NCBI GenBank assembly: GCA_026874595.1
Contig: CM049311.1
Coordinates: 35,753,176 to 35,817,175 of the forward strand
Origin: Sipunculus nudus
Taxonomy: Eukaryota > Annelida > Sipuncula > Golfingiida > Sipunculidae
Direction of reading: 5' to 3'
Length of the DNA: 64,000 nt
A program made the position numbers and the translations under genes. This document shows positions 20,996 to 32,772 of this stretch, in pieces. Position 1 is the first letter of the stretch. Every line of letters begins with the position of its first letter. Below the pieces are notes generated by a model that saw nothing but the letters and a program-made list of their open reading frames with translations, was not told the DNA's origin and ran no database searches.

Positions 20996-23020
20996 CGGAT
21001 CTAATCACCAAGGGGCCTCATCCTCCTGTGAAAATAAATAATTTACCAATAATGAAACATAAATAAATAAAAAGGTTTCTCCGGAATGCCCCATATTTGT
21101 TTCTCATGTTTAGATAGTATAAAGGTTTTTGCTTAGAAAGGTCTCTTGGCTGTAGCCCAGGCCCTTCGGTAGTACTAATCAGGAAATGAATAACACCGGT
21201 TCTTGCACAGGGTCAAAAATCAGACCGACGAAAGCTGTTATCTGACGAGCGAGGGCAGGTATCAAATGTTTAAAATTTGGAGCTGGATGCACAGGGCGAT
21301 ACCACGCTCTTATTGGCATGATAACAATTCTTTGCTCTGTTCTCCCTGTCACACCGGTAAAGGTATGAACGACCAAGTTATTTTAAATGGTAGACCAAAC
21401 CGGCTGAAACAGAAACATACACTCCAAAAGAGAAATAAGATATGAAATAACAAAATAAATCAATATATTAAAAAAATTACATTTTTTTGGGGAGGCGCTC
21501 CATACATATAAACACTGATGATCATAAGCGTCCAATAAAAAACACAAAATCACTAAGTCCGTTATGTTCACTGCATGGGGAAGATCTCTGTTTACTCAGC
21601 TCCTGATCACATGACCATCGCACACAAGTGGCATCGGAAAACTAAGCCGCTCACCCATGCAGTCCGCTCGTTCCTGTGTATATACACAGGACCCTTACGA
21701 TCAAAAGTGCTTCGCCCGAGTACACGTACGCCCCTCAAGGCACAGTTCACCTTAGTGATAGGCGCACATCCTATTGTATCTGAACTTAGAATCAATGTTC
21801 ACAGCTGATGTCTTCTGGGTTCATCTAGCAATAGGTAACTGAATATGTCACCACAAAACGATATCCAGTACTCTAAACTTTTGCGTGTAAATAATGTTCC
21901 AAGCCTGTTACTGGAAGCGCTTACAGCAGATACAAATCGCCGGATTACCATTCCGTCGGCAATTGCGATATCCGCTCTGAAGTCCGTTACTGAGGTATCG
22001 GCGTGGCCTCCTTAGACGCTGTTTACACCTACAGACATCTCTCCAGACTCTGATGAACCCAGACCTGCCTCTAGACTGCAGACAAACGTCAGACTACAGC
22101 AAGCTGGCGCGCTGAACAGGCAATTGTGGAAATTTTCTTCTCAAATACGGCTCATGTGTGCTTGCTGACGTCAGAAGTCACGACCAATCATCTCACTCCA
22201 TCATGCCGATTTTCACTAAAACTACGTGAACATCAAAATGGATACGCCTCCAGGGATCAAACCCTGAGAAAAAGCAACCTAAGCAGGTGTTCGGCCTTTG
22301 AAGTCTACAATAAACAAATATGCTATAGAAACAATCTGGACATGAACCAGTTCCAACGGAATTAAACTGTATGGAAATTAGCCTCAAATGAGGCACCTTT
22401 GTTTTCTTAACTTAATTCCCACGCTAACATCTAAACATGATACTCCATATCAATGTACAATAAATTTAAAAAACAATCATTTGGTTATACTCCCTACTTG
22501 CACATGCAATAATATAACTAAGTAACAGTTCTCTGGTGACACCCTTGTGGTCGAACCCAGAGAACCTTACTATATAAAGCAGGGCTTACATGAAAAGAGA
22601 TCTGGGACGACTGCAGTGTATAACCACTGCGTGAGGGGCGTAATATTTAGCTGTTATATTTATATAGGCAAAAAAACTGTTATATTATCATTTATATAAA
22701 ACTTACATGCGCTTTCCCGGTGATTCGTGAATTAGGAAGTTGTGAGTCAGGAATATTTCTGCTTTGTTGGAGAGCAGAATGGTTCCGTAAGCTACCGCTA
22801 GATGTCAGGTTCAACGGTGCCAAGGATTGAAAGGCGTCCCTCCGTGTATGGGTATTTATTTCTACAGAAAACGTCACAGTTCAAGGGTTTTCTTGGTGAT
22901 TTTTTTTTAATCTTGATTATGTTATAAAAAAACTTAATTTGTAGAAAAAATATCTTTAGAATTAGTAGTGCACTTTTCAGTTTCCCTTTTTTTTAAATAG
23001 TACAGGTTAGGGGAAAATAT
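20996..23020. other. no supported gene
   Basis: Two GC-richer patches stand out. At 21180-21400 a minus-strand frame begins after a fair acceptor (ACCTTTACCGGTGTGACAG) and runs for about 60 codons without family resemblance. At 21590-22110 the sequence is GC-rich by local standards and could hold a promoter or exon, but no motif decides it. The rest is AT-rich. Confidence 0.35.
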
Positions 23021-23030
23021 GAACCTTTTT

Positions 23031-24487
23031 CTCGACACTGTTACACGAAGTAAAATCTGACTTGCTCATTTCAGAAAATGATTTCACTAGTTTTTTTTGT
23101 GATTTTCGATAAAATTAAAATTAATAGCCCTTGATAAAATAAAAAAAATAAATTATAGTTATGAATTTAACGAAAAAGTGTGTAAAAAAAGAAAATATTT
23201 TCTTCTTTTTAATTTAACATTTAAAAACAAAAATTGTCTCTATTCCTTTTATGCTTCAAGAGGGATTCATTTGCAGGGATTTACCGGACAAAGTACTTTG
23301 GTACATCGACCTTCAGAATTTGAGTCGAAATTCCTTGTTAATTTTTTTTTTTTTTTTTTTTTGAGTGCACAGAAAATTAAAAAAAAAAACATGCTTTTAA
23401 ATCCTCTAGGTAACGGTGTTGAGCAGAGATAACGATGTTGAGCATAGGTAACGGTGTCGAGCTTCTGAAGTAAAAATAACCGTAGTGACTTATGGAATAC
23501 CAGTATTATGTATTAAAACAAGCAAATGCCTGTTTGAATAGAAGAAACGCAAATGTTATTTATTTATTTATTATAATATTGTGAAGGGTAGCCTGTACCA
23601 GAATAAGAATTCTGTTATAAGCAGGGCCCTCTTCCAAGATATACAAGATATTATAAACAATGGAACATGATAATAAAAATACATAAAAGTACATGTACAA
23701 TGCGAAATATAAAAGACATAATGAGACTGTAAAATCATTACAAAGGAATGATAATATCATAAAATTAATAAAAGGGACGGTACTAACAGCGGTAAGAGCA
23801 ACGATTACATCTAGAACAATTTCGTGCTGTGATAAAGTGTTTTAAAGATTTAGCCAAAAATATGTTTCAAATTCTATTTCAATAATTTGGATTTAATACC
23901 AAGTTCTCGACACCGTTACCTTGCTCTCAACACCGTTATTTTTCATGCAGGTAACGGTTTCGAGTCGTAATGGTGCTGAGATTTTTTCATCTGTACCCAG
24001 ATGCAGGACAAAAATTACTTCCATACCGTCCCTAGGAGGACACTACGTGTTATCACTACATGAACAACAGCAACAGCAGAAGAAGTTTACGCTCGTCGAG
24101 CAGCTACAGGTTGCTGTGGTCAAGACCTCAGCCCTGTGTGCTCGAGCCTTAAGCACGTTCTCTGAGCCAACAGACGCGATGCCACACCAAGCCATGCAAT
24201 GAGCCGGGAGAGATCGCCACCGTCCATCCCGAGCCGGTGACCTTTTAGGAAGGCTACAGCATCCACAGCCGCAAAGGCAGAAACAACACACATTCCCTCG
24301 ATCCACCGATCCCAGCAGCGGAGACCCAGCCATGCCATTCGAGGGCCAAACTCGATCATTGTGAACGACAGTGTTTCGAGACGCATCGCCTTTATACTTG
24401 CAGTTTCGGCCATTGGACAACAAGAGGAAGCCATTTTTGAGGAGTTATATGTGACGGCTAATTTTTCGCAAGTGTAACGGTGTCCAG
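23031..24487. repeat. cluster of nine GTAACGGTGTCGAG-type 14-mers
   Basis: Copies with at most about three changes lie at 23410-23423, 23429-23442, 23448-23461, 23951-23964, 23967-23980 and 24474-24487 on plus. Others lie at 23033-23046, 23906-23919 and 23926-23939 on minus. They occur in groups of three, then four, with single copies at the outer ends. The DNA between groups is unrelated, so this is not one simple tandem array. Function unknown. Confidence 0.7.
24040..24440. repeat. dispersed repeat, copy 1 (partner at 63085-63420)
   Basis: About 350 bp match the region 63085-63420 in the same orientation. Shared blocks include GTCAAGACCTCAGCCCTGTG, GCTACAGCATCCACAGCC and a CATTCCCTCGATC-like block, then GATCCCAGCAGCGGAGACCC. 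This copy is open for over 100 codons in two minus frames (rich in C, S, A, R), but the second copy has indels that break those frames. I therefore call it a non-coding repeat or an old retrocopy. Confidence 0.7.
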
Positions 24488-24677
24488 TCTAAATAAACAT
24501 ACGGTGATTTCTTTTAACCCTTTAATGAATAACAGACAACACTGATATGACAGTTACTCAGTTTAATTATGGTTTATGTGTACAGCATTTCCTGAACTCT
24601 AATAAACGCTGCTCCCTGCATCTGCAAAGTGGTTTCTGTTCATGTGCTGCGAGGTTGAAAGGTCAGGTGATAAAGTC

Positions 24678-24680
<3 letters not shown>

Positions 24681-24711
<31 letters not shown>

Positions 24712-24761
24712 TGGCGTGTGGGTTTAAACGGATTATCATTAGATAAGTGGTGGAACCTAAC

Positions 24762-24810
<49 letters not shown>
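24681..24810. repeat. (TG)n and (AT)n microsatellites
   Basis: A run of about 15 TG units (24679-24710) is followed 50 bp later by about 24 AT units (24763-24810). Confidence 0.9.
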
Positions 24811-24814
<4 letters not shown>

Positions 24815-25309
24815 CAATTGCATCACTGAAAATAATTAGTAAGTACGACTGTACAGCTCAAATTAGTCTTTTTTCCTTCCAGAAATCTATTTTTTTTTTT
24901 GCCTTACTCATTTTTATATACACTGTTTGAAACGTATAGTTACTTGACCAACCGGTAATCAATTATTAACTGAATCAATTTAACGTCCCAGCTTTTTGTT
25001 TACATGCACGTTTGATTTGTCGCCAACGTGTTAAACATTGCTGAACTGTAAGTCACGTCTCTTAAATATGATTGCATAATTCATCAGGCGGAAATCGAGT
25101 GTCTATATTTTATAATCATTAGTAACTTATTATAATTATTTAAAAGATCCATACCCAGATAAAGCAATTTTTCTCTTTAAGGTACCCATTCACCTACCCT
25201 TTTGAAAAAGAATGTATGTGATTTCTGGCTTCCTCTATGTACATGATCTAAGGGTAATTTTGGTAATGAAAAGTTCTTATAACGCCTCCATGAAGGATGT
25301 ATGAACTTG

Positions 25310-25510
25310 TTTATCAACAATATGTTTGTAAACACAGCAATGTTGACAAGCAGGAAAAACATGTAACCTAATGTGGTAGGTTGCATATATGTGGAGGAAG
25401 AAAAGGTCACTTGTTGCAAAACGCCATTTGGATTATCTACATGAGTAACCGCCATATATACCCTTGTTGAATTTGTTTTGATTATTTTGGCGGGCCTCCA
25501 CATATTATAA
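25310..25510 (-). repeat. dispersed repeat, inverted partner of 31235-31440
   Basis: Read on the minus strand it has TGGAGGCCCGCCAAAATAAT, TTCAACAAGGG, GCAACAAGTGACCTT and TTACATGTTTTTCCTGCTTG, then TCAACATTG. The plus strand at 31235-31440 has the same blocks in the same order with a few changes. A minus frame of 118 codons crosses this copy but has no family resemblance. Confidence 0.6.
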
Positions 25511-25609
25511 ACTTTTTGATATACACAAAACAAGCAGCCTGTGAGCGGTGATATCCACGTTTTGTGGCCTAATTTAATAAAAGTTCCAAGAGATTACCTT
25601 ATCCATGAT

Positions 25610-25795
25610 TTAGAAAAAAAGAAAGGGGGTCCAACCCAGGAGGAATAATGAAAATAAAAAAAAAAGTCCCCAGGTCCTATAAAGATGGGGGGGGGGGGGG
25701 TCCATGCGGAAAAATTTTGTCTGAAACACTTGAAAAAAATAGTTGCTTCTGATAAAAAAAGGGGGGTCCGGACCTCCTGGATCCCTTTCTGCCTT
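25610..25795. mobile_element. MITE remnant of the GGATCC-end family
   Basis: The stretch GGGGGTCCAACCCAGGAGGA to GGGGGGTCCGGACCTCCTGGATCCC repeats the interior and right end of the MITE at 27495-27641. A G-run is at about 25688-25700. The left terminus is degraded. Confidence 0.5.
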
Positions 25796-26074
25796 TAGTT
25801 TATAAAGGTCAGATAAGTAACTGGGCCCGCGTTTAAATTAAGTTAACGTGTCGCTACAGAGTGCGTGTACATTATAAGGGGCTAAATGTTGTAAACTCTG
25901 GTAGATTATGAATCCTAAAGATCAATTATTATCCTAGAATAAACATGGTTAAAAAAAAGAAATATCAACCGCGAAAATTCATCTTTATAAGAACCCGAAA
26001 GTGGCTAAGGAAACGTCCTCAGTTTGAAAAAAAAAAAAACAACAACAACCGGAAATCTGAATTCGAAGGAATGC

Positions 26075-26360
26075 TAATCTCCGCCACGTGTTTGCATTCA
26101 CTGATTCGGCGTATATTCCCAGGTTCATCCGTGCATAAGTCACTGTACATTTGCGAATATTCCTTGAGGGCTTTCCTGAATTCGGATCATGTTCCGGATC
26201 CACCAAAATCGAATCGATTCTTCCCTGGACCATTCTCGAAAATTTCATGAGATTCCATTCATGATACAACAGTTATGTTTTGAACCAACACACACACACA
26301 CATACTAAACATGCATACATGAACGGGGATGAGCGCATCTCTTCCTGGAGGATAAAATGA
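26075..26360 (+). repeat. dispersed repeat, copy 1 (partner at 52060-52375)
   Basis: Shared blocks in the same order are GTGTTTGCATTCACT, TATTCCCAGGTT, a GAATATTCC or GAATATCCC block, a CGGATCATG-CCGGA(T/C)CCAC block, AAAATTTCATG(A/G)GATTC, and CCTGG(A/C)(G/A)G near the end. Both carry an (AC)n-like stretch before the end. The family belongs with the sequence at 27005-27170 that starts ACCTCCGCGAAG. Confidence 0.6.
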
Positions 26361-26687
26361 AATATAAATCATATAAATCATTGACATAATTTTGTACATA
26401 TGACATAAAGCATTGAAAGGAGTGTAATAAAATGTAGTCTTTACTGGATAACAGGAATGCTTAGGCCTGTTTAATCCTGCCATGGATACGTAGGAAATAT
26501 AGATCTGTTATCGGAGTGTCTTCTATATATAGTTTTATATGCCTCAGACCATTCTTGGCTGAGATGGCCCCAATAACAGAAACTATTCACAGGACATTGT
26601 AAACAAATAAATTATATTCTTTATTTATATCCTGGTTTCAAGTTCAGATAATTTCAACTCACAATGGACCATTTATTTATTAATTTA

Positions 26688-26689
<2 letters not shown>

Positions 26690-26756
<67 letters not shown>

Positions 26757-26956
26757 TTGTTGTTGCTGTTGTTGTTGCTGTTGTTATTATTATTGTTGTT
26801 ATTACTGTTACTGTTGTTGTTTTTATTGTTTCTGTTATTATTTTTATACACACATACACAAACAAAATCGAGAGGAAACAATAACTCTAGGTTCTCGCAG
26901 GGTAAATAAGGAAGATACCTGATGTACGGCATGTGGAATTAGTTTTATTATTGTTG

Positions 26957-27000
<44 letters not shown>
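26690..27000. repeat. (TTA)n trinucleotide arrays
   Basis: Two (TTA)n arrays at about 26690-26755 and 26949-27000, with TTG-rich variants next to them. The poly-Leu, poly-Ile and poly-Asn frames across them are artefacts. Confidence 0.9.
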
Positions 27001-27494
27001 ACATGTATTATTACCTCCGCGAAGTGGCGAGGGTTATGTTTTCTGTGGCGCTGGTTGTCTGTTTGAAACGTCATTTAAAAAGTTATGAACGGATTTTTAT
27101 TATTTTTTCTGGATACCTCGGCAATGGTACGAGAAACAATTTATTAAATGTTGGGGGTGATCCGTAAATGAGTGTTTTATGGGGTTTTATAACACATTTG
27201 CTTATACAAGGACGTAAAAGGCGATGATATGGCCATATTTGGAGTGCGAGTCTTGACGTCACAGAGCACAATGACGTCAATCCACCTGTACGTGTCGTTT
27301 CCCTGAAAGGTGTCAGCAAATCAACGTACAGCATATGGGTTATTTTTGTTCGCAGTGTTTGTAGTCCTGGACCCTGTCGCAAAAAGAACGTAATTAAAGG
27401 GCTTATACCCCCCCCCCCCTGCAAGTTATAAAACCCGACTTTGGCAATTAAGCTCGAGATTTAAGTCTGTTGCAATAACGCTGTTTTAGCGTAG

Positions 27495-27641
27495 CAGGGG
27501 CGGATCCAGGATTTAGGAAAAGGAGGGGTCCAACCCTGGAGGAAAATTGGTCTGAAATTAACACTTAAAAAAAGCTTGCGGCTGTGGAAAGGGGGGGGGG
27601 AGGGTCCGGACCCTCTGGACCCCTCCCTGGATCCGCTTCTG
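27495..27641. mobile_element. 147-bp MITE with 5-bp target duplication
   Basis: Ends are CAGGGGCGGATCCAGG on the left and, reversed, CAGAAGCGGATCCAGG on the right. CGTAG flanks it directly on both sides (27490-27494 and 27642-27646), which looks like a target duplication. It has no coding capacity. The CAGGGG terminus recalls hAT-type elements, which usually make 8-bp duplications, so the class is open. Confidence 0.75.
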
Positions 27642-27649
27642 CGTAGACC

Positions 27650-28140
27650 GGCTAAATTAAGTCCTAGAAATCTAATCCTCTTTTTCAACGCCACCTTTTG
27701 GTGGGCGAGTTAGTGACACCTTTCAGACGCACGTATCGTCAAATATCTTATCATTTTTTGCTGAGTTATTATCATATTCGTTCATTAACTGCTTTGTAAA
27801 TATATCATCTTTCAATAAAAAAATGTCAATAAATGTGGCTACATCTTGTTTTGTAACGAGAGGGAAGGATGCCAAAATGCAACTTTTGACAACGCATGTG
27901 ACAATTGGTTATAACTTATATTATGGAGGCGATCTAGATCACAATTTGGATCCATGAAAATTTAAAAAAGAAATAAAATAGTTCATTTCTGACAATGGAA
28001 TAAGGGGGTAATGAGCTGCCTTGGTGGAGAATCTGCGCTCTCTGAGTGCTTTTCTAGTTATCATTATAATAATTATTGTTATTATTATTATTAATATTTC
28101 TCATATATTATCCCCCCCCCCTATTTCAAGTTTGGTTTAT
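27650..28140. other. no gene seen
   Basis: AT-rich upstream flank of the plus-strand gene, with a short TTA-like stretch near 28065-28100 and a C-run near 28112. Confidence 0.4.
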
Positions 28141-28149
28141 CTATCACTC

Positions 28150-28286
28150 AACAGATGCCGCCACGTGCCGGAAGTTACCTCTGACCTCAATCTCATGTGT
28201 CAACTCGCGCCATCTTGTAGTTCACGGGAAGCGAAAATCGGGGTGGCCTACTTCCTTTTACTATTACTTTTAACTTTCTCCCGCAG
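28150..28286 (+). promoter_or_regulatory. promoter-like region of the plus-strand gene
   Basis: This local rise in GC contains CACGTG (28163-28168), CCGGAAGT, an ETS-type site (28168-28175), and CGCCATCTTGT (28208-28218), the reverse complement of a YY1-type site. ETS plus YY1 near the start is typical of TATA-less housekeeping promoters in animals. A pyrimidine tract ending CCCGCAG (28286) just before the coding exon could be a 3' splice site after an upstream untranslated exon, or part of the leader itself. Confidence 0.45.
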
Positions 28287-28312
28287 ACAAAATTCCACTC
28301 CACGCCCCAGAA

Positions 28313-28372
28313 ATGCCGCTGGCACCGCTAGCAGACCCGTGGCAGCGCATGGAATGCCGGTCGGACACGGAG
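28313..28372 (+). CDS. first coding exon of an unidentified plus-strand gene
   Basis: ATG with purines before it (CAGAAATGCC), then 20 codons reading MPLAPLADPWQRMECRSDTE, ending in the donor GAG|GTAGGC in phase 0. The short acidic end continues naturally into the next candidate exon. I do not recognise the protein; a polar, acidic N-terminus suggests a cytoplasmic or nuclear product without signal peptide. Support comes from position next to a promoter-like patch, a fair donor and phase agreement with two later micro-exons. The gene presumably extends past the end of the window. Confidence 0.5.
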
Positions 28373-31234
28373 GTAGGCCTGAGACATTGCTTTTATTGGG
28401 ACGTTTTGGGGTTGTAGCTCAGTTGAGGAGTTTTGACAACTCGTCTCTCGTGCCGGATACCTGCTTACCCTGTTGCACGTAAACACAACCTAACTGTACT
28501 CGCGGGCAGTAACTAAGAGTAATTTAACCCTTACTGAGAAACTTTTTGTTGCTATGCTGCAGTAAATTTTCAGCTGTCTTTTTTTATTAACCCATGATAA
28601 ACGGAATTGTTGTCTCATTCCAAGCTAGCTGTCAGTGAGTGACAGGACACAACTTGACGGATTCTGATAGAAGCCCCGCCCATTTTCTGGTTTAGTGAAG
28701 CTGTTCTCCTAATAGTGTCACATTTCAGTCCCTGGATAAACCACAATCTAGTTAAGGTGCCATTTATAAACCCAATTATCAAACAGCCATGCTTCTGAAC
28801 TGGTATACTCAGTCTAAACCAACTGATATTTTATATAAGATATCATTATCAGATATTATCTATGGAAATAAATTAAATTACTAATGATATTACTTGTGTC
28901 ACTTCATTTATTATTTATCCAGTCATTAGAGCATACAGTGATACTGTATATTTGACTGTGCATTTCAAGCAGTCACAAAACACTGGATTGTTTTTGGTGT
29001 AGTGTACAAAATAACAGTACTTACTGACATTGGTAAAAGGCCATGTGCGGCTGATGTGCCTAGGTTGTTTTATACCCCCTTGGCCTAGTGTATACCCAAT
29101 TACATTCAGTTATAAAAGCTGCTATAGTGTCATGCCAGTTGTGCTTCCTAGTACCAACTACCAAATAAAAATGATACATAAGAACCATGGAGGGAAATAA
29201 TAAATGCATGAAAACATTCACTTTATGTAAATTTTCACAGATTTATTTCCATTAAACTGAACAAAATCTTTATACAAATATAAATTGTTAACATGGCAGA
29301 AGTCATCCACATTATACTCATTATTTACATTGAATTAATTCAAAACTTCAGAAGATTAATGGCAATTATGTAAAACCAAAATGTGTTAAGTTTTAAAGCA
29401 CAGTTATTTAAAGAAATAACAGGGTATAATTTAGCTTTAGGGGATTAAGAATATAAAAAATAGACTTGGACAATAAGACAGCCAGTGTACACTAATAAAA
29501 ATCTGACAGAAGAAGAGCCACTTTATAAAACAAGTTTCCATGGTATGAAGCATGCACAGCTAGAAGCAACAGGCAGGCATAATTTAGCCTGTAGGCATAT
29601 AAAATAGATCAGTATAAATCATATCCAGGATGTAATCCTGGCTAGCCCAATTTATACCCATCGTAATACAGTTTTGGCTGTGCTAGATCTATTCTTACTA
29701 GTCCAAAACATTAGCCTCACTTCAGGAATGGTGTCCAAACACCTATGGGGGAGTTTCCCTCTGTTTAGACTCAACCCCAAACAGAAATCTCATGCGAACT
29801 ATAAAGGGGATCTATGCAAATTACCTAATGATACTTGATAGGTGATGGTTTGATCATAGATCCCCATGCATTGCACAAGAACAGACCCTCCTAAAACTTC
29901 CCAGAATGCCTTGCCAGGCTGTGAAAAAGAACCGATGGAGGTAACAATTATCTGGTTTGCTTGAGAGTAAATACCAATATTTTCATACTAAATGAACATT
30001 AAGATACAATTTATGTTACAACTGAGTCAATACAACTGTATTATTCATAATATGTAGGCTTTCTTGCATCTGATTGTCCTCACACCTAATATCATGGTCT
30101 GAACCACTTTGGTCACATAATCACTCACATTTGACTTGGCTTTCTAAGGAAAACTCTCCACATTAGGAGATGGAATTCAAACAAGAAAGAACAATTAAAT
30201 AAGAATTGTTTGTGTTAGAGGCCTGTCGCTAGACTCTTCCTAGACCTGTATAAAATAAAAGGGGATGACTGTGGCCTGCAAACACACTGCTACCAAGTGC
30301 ATTCACATATTTGGACGTGGTCCCAAAAAAGCATTACTCTGTCCTGAACTTTGCTGATACACATCCCCTTGCCACAAGGCTCTCTGTTCAGATACACTGA
30401 CCTGGACACTGTCCTCTCAGTATTATTATTTTGCATCCCTGCATCTCTTTTGGACCCTGACGGGGTAATTTCTCCCAATTTATCAAAATCGCTAATGGAG
30501 GCTGCCATTTTGCATACACTAAAATCCGGATATCAATATCGCAGGGTAAGCTGCTGGTTTGCAGTGAAATGTAAGAACATTCATACAACCCAGACGAATT
30601 AAATGTTCAGTCACTGTATATTCATGATATATGTAGCAGCACTACAAATTTTTTAAAAGCCTAAAATGTCAAAACATCTGTCATATTTGCAAAACATAAA
30701 CATGTACATGTTACATTCAGTGAATGCTAAGTTGTTGAATATTGCTTATCCTAGTCCAGAGGCAAAAAAATGTTGATTTACCAGATAAAAAGACTCAATT
30801 ATATAAAAGGACCATACATAACAAAAATCTGATATTGTGGGTGGGTACAATATTTGTGAAGGTGAAACAAAGCACTATTCCTTGTTTCAATGTTTTTTGG
30901 CGAATTCATTAAATCACAGTTTCACTAGAATACCATACTAAGACTAATAGATTACATAACTTTTTAGAGTTCAATGTTATGATTGGACAAGATGTGCTTT
31001 TATAACACAACTGGCATCTGATTGTGGAAAACAAGTCAACAACTTTATTATTTTTCTCGCAGACTGAGTCAGTGAATAATATATAACATAGGACAATTGA
31101 TTATATGCTGTATATAGTTAAAGGCCTATTTTGAATCCTGTTTTAGTGTTGTCTGTAACTAAAGATTATCCCTCGCATTTGTTATATCCAACCACACACC
31201 TGCTGTCTGGTTTGTTTTTATCCTTGTGTTAATA

Positions 31235-31440
31235 ACATGTTGGGGACCTACTAAAATAGTTCAAACGCATTTCACTATTTCAACAAGGGCATCTGGCAGC
31301 AAGTCCAAAGAATCAGAGCTTTGCAAGAGGAGTTCTGCAACTAGTGATCTTGCAGCTTCAGCACATTTACAACCAACCATCTTAGTTTACATGGTTTTCC
31401 CGTTTCTCAACATTGTAAATATACAAGCTCGTACTTCGTT
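31235..31440 (+). repeat. dispersed repeat, inverted partner of 25310-25510
   Basis: It has TGGGGACCTACTAAAATAG, TTCAACAAGGG, GCAACTAGTGATCTTGC and TTACATGGTTTTCCCGTTTC, then TCAACATTG. This order is shared with the minus strand of 25310-25510. The 76-codon frame over it is not evidence of a gene. Confidence 0.6.
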
Positions 31441-32488
31441 CACAGAGCCGTTATAAGAACTTTTCTGAAAATTAGTTCCCTAGAGTTCATTAATATGTAT
31501 AGAGAATAAGCTGGAAACGACAAAGTTATATACAAAATTTAGGTGAATAGCCAACTTTAATATTTTCCTGTATGCATCTGTAAATACCGCTGCTTTTATG
31601 TTTATGGAAGTAGAAGCTGGTGGGGTGGACATTTCTGAGAAAATGAAATGTTTTGCCACAGCAGGCAGCGTCATTATTTCTGAGAAATGGAGACTGTATC
31701 AGTTATGATATGGTTATTCACAGATCAAAAACACACCCTTAGCCTATGTATGTATGAAAGTATATATGTATAAGGAAATTGTCATTAAATATATCAGGAT
31801 TATTTGATTGATTCATATTTCATCTTTCACTTTGAGTAACTCCCTTTTTTTTACAAATTTTAAGTTTAGAATATTATACAATTTACTGCAAATTTACATG
31901 GGCATCGTGCATTCCTGGATACAAGGTGTTTATGGTTAATGAAATATTGGCCAAGCTGGCACACCCTGTTAAAAATATTTACTAAAACATAACTTGGAGA
32001 TGTTATCAGGTGAAAAGATTGTTTCACTTATAAAACCATAATATCAAAAACTGCTGGTAAAGACTTGCTTGTTTTCTGCCATGTAATATCTTTCCAACAG
32101 AGTTTTGACATTTCTTCATAGAATATACAGATTTAAACAAATTTTTCTGCAATTGTCCATATTAAATGAAAAAAAAAGATAAATGTTTGTATATATAAAA
32201 GAACTGAATGGAAAGAGTTCCTTCTGTTTGTGGACAGGGCACAATTATAAACCATTAAGCTGTCTTTCCATAAGTGTGAGAGCAAACGCAAGCGCAATAA
32301 AAATATGTCACACAGCATTGGCATGGAAATTCCTTAAAATGATGTCAGGGAGAGAGGGCATCCCTGAGTTTACATCATGTGCCTAAACATGAGCAAAGCC
32401 GGCTTGAGTGAAGACAGAGATGATGTTCAGTGATGGTGATGTGGACAGATTGGTAGAATTAATAATGAAAGGCACTATATACAGTTAT

Positions 32489-32772
32489 GGGGGCCGGTGG
32501 TGTAATGGTTAAGGTGCTGGACTCGTAACGAGAGGTTGTGAGTTCAAATCCTGGTCAGACTCCTACCTTGCCAAGACCCTTGGGCAAGGTCCCAACCACA
32601 AGTGTGCCTCTGTCCACCCAGCTGTATAAATGGGTACCAGTAAATAGTGGGAAGGGTACCTGCGATGGACTAGCGTCCCATCCAGGAGTGTTACTCCAAA
32701 GTTGCTTCATGCTACCAAGACCAGCCTGATAAGCTCCTGCCTGATGAGCCATTATGCTCAGGTGTAAAATCC
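32489..32772 (+). mobile_element. tRNA-derived SINE, near full length
   Basis: The head GGGCCGGTGGTGTAATGGTT contains a Pol III A box (TGGTGTAATGG), and GTTCAAATC about 35 bp on is a B box, as in tRNA genes. The head is followed by a roughly 200-bp body that includes GGTACCTGCGATGGACTAGC and GTCCCATCCAGGAG. The tRNA part does not fold as an intact tRNA, so this is a SINE and not a tRNA gene. The body resembles conserved central domains of invertebrate SINEs, from memory; the superfamily was not checked. Confidence 0.75.

Noticed and set aside
24043-24434. Protein-coding gene on the minus strand
   Set aside because: The matching copy at 63085 breaks the frames with indels, and the translation resembles no family.
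26654-27074. Poly-Asn, poly-Leu and poly-Ile frames
   Set aside because: Translations of (TTA)n arrays.
32489-32560. tRNA gene
   Set aside because: A and B boxes are present, but the stems are imperfect and a SINE body follows, so it is a SINE head.
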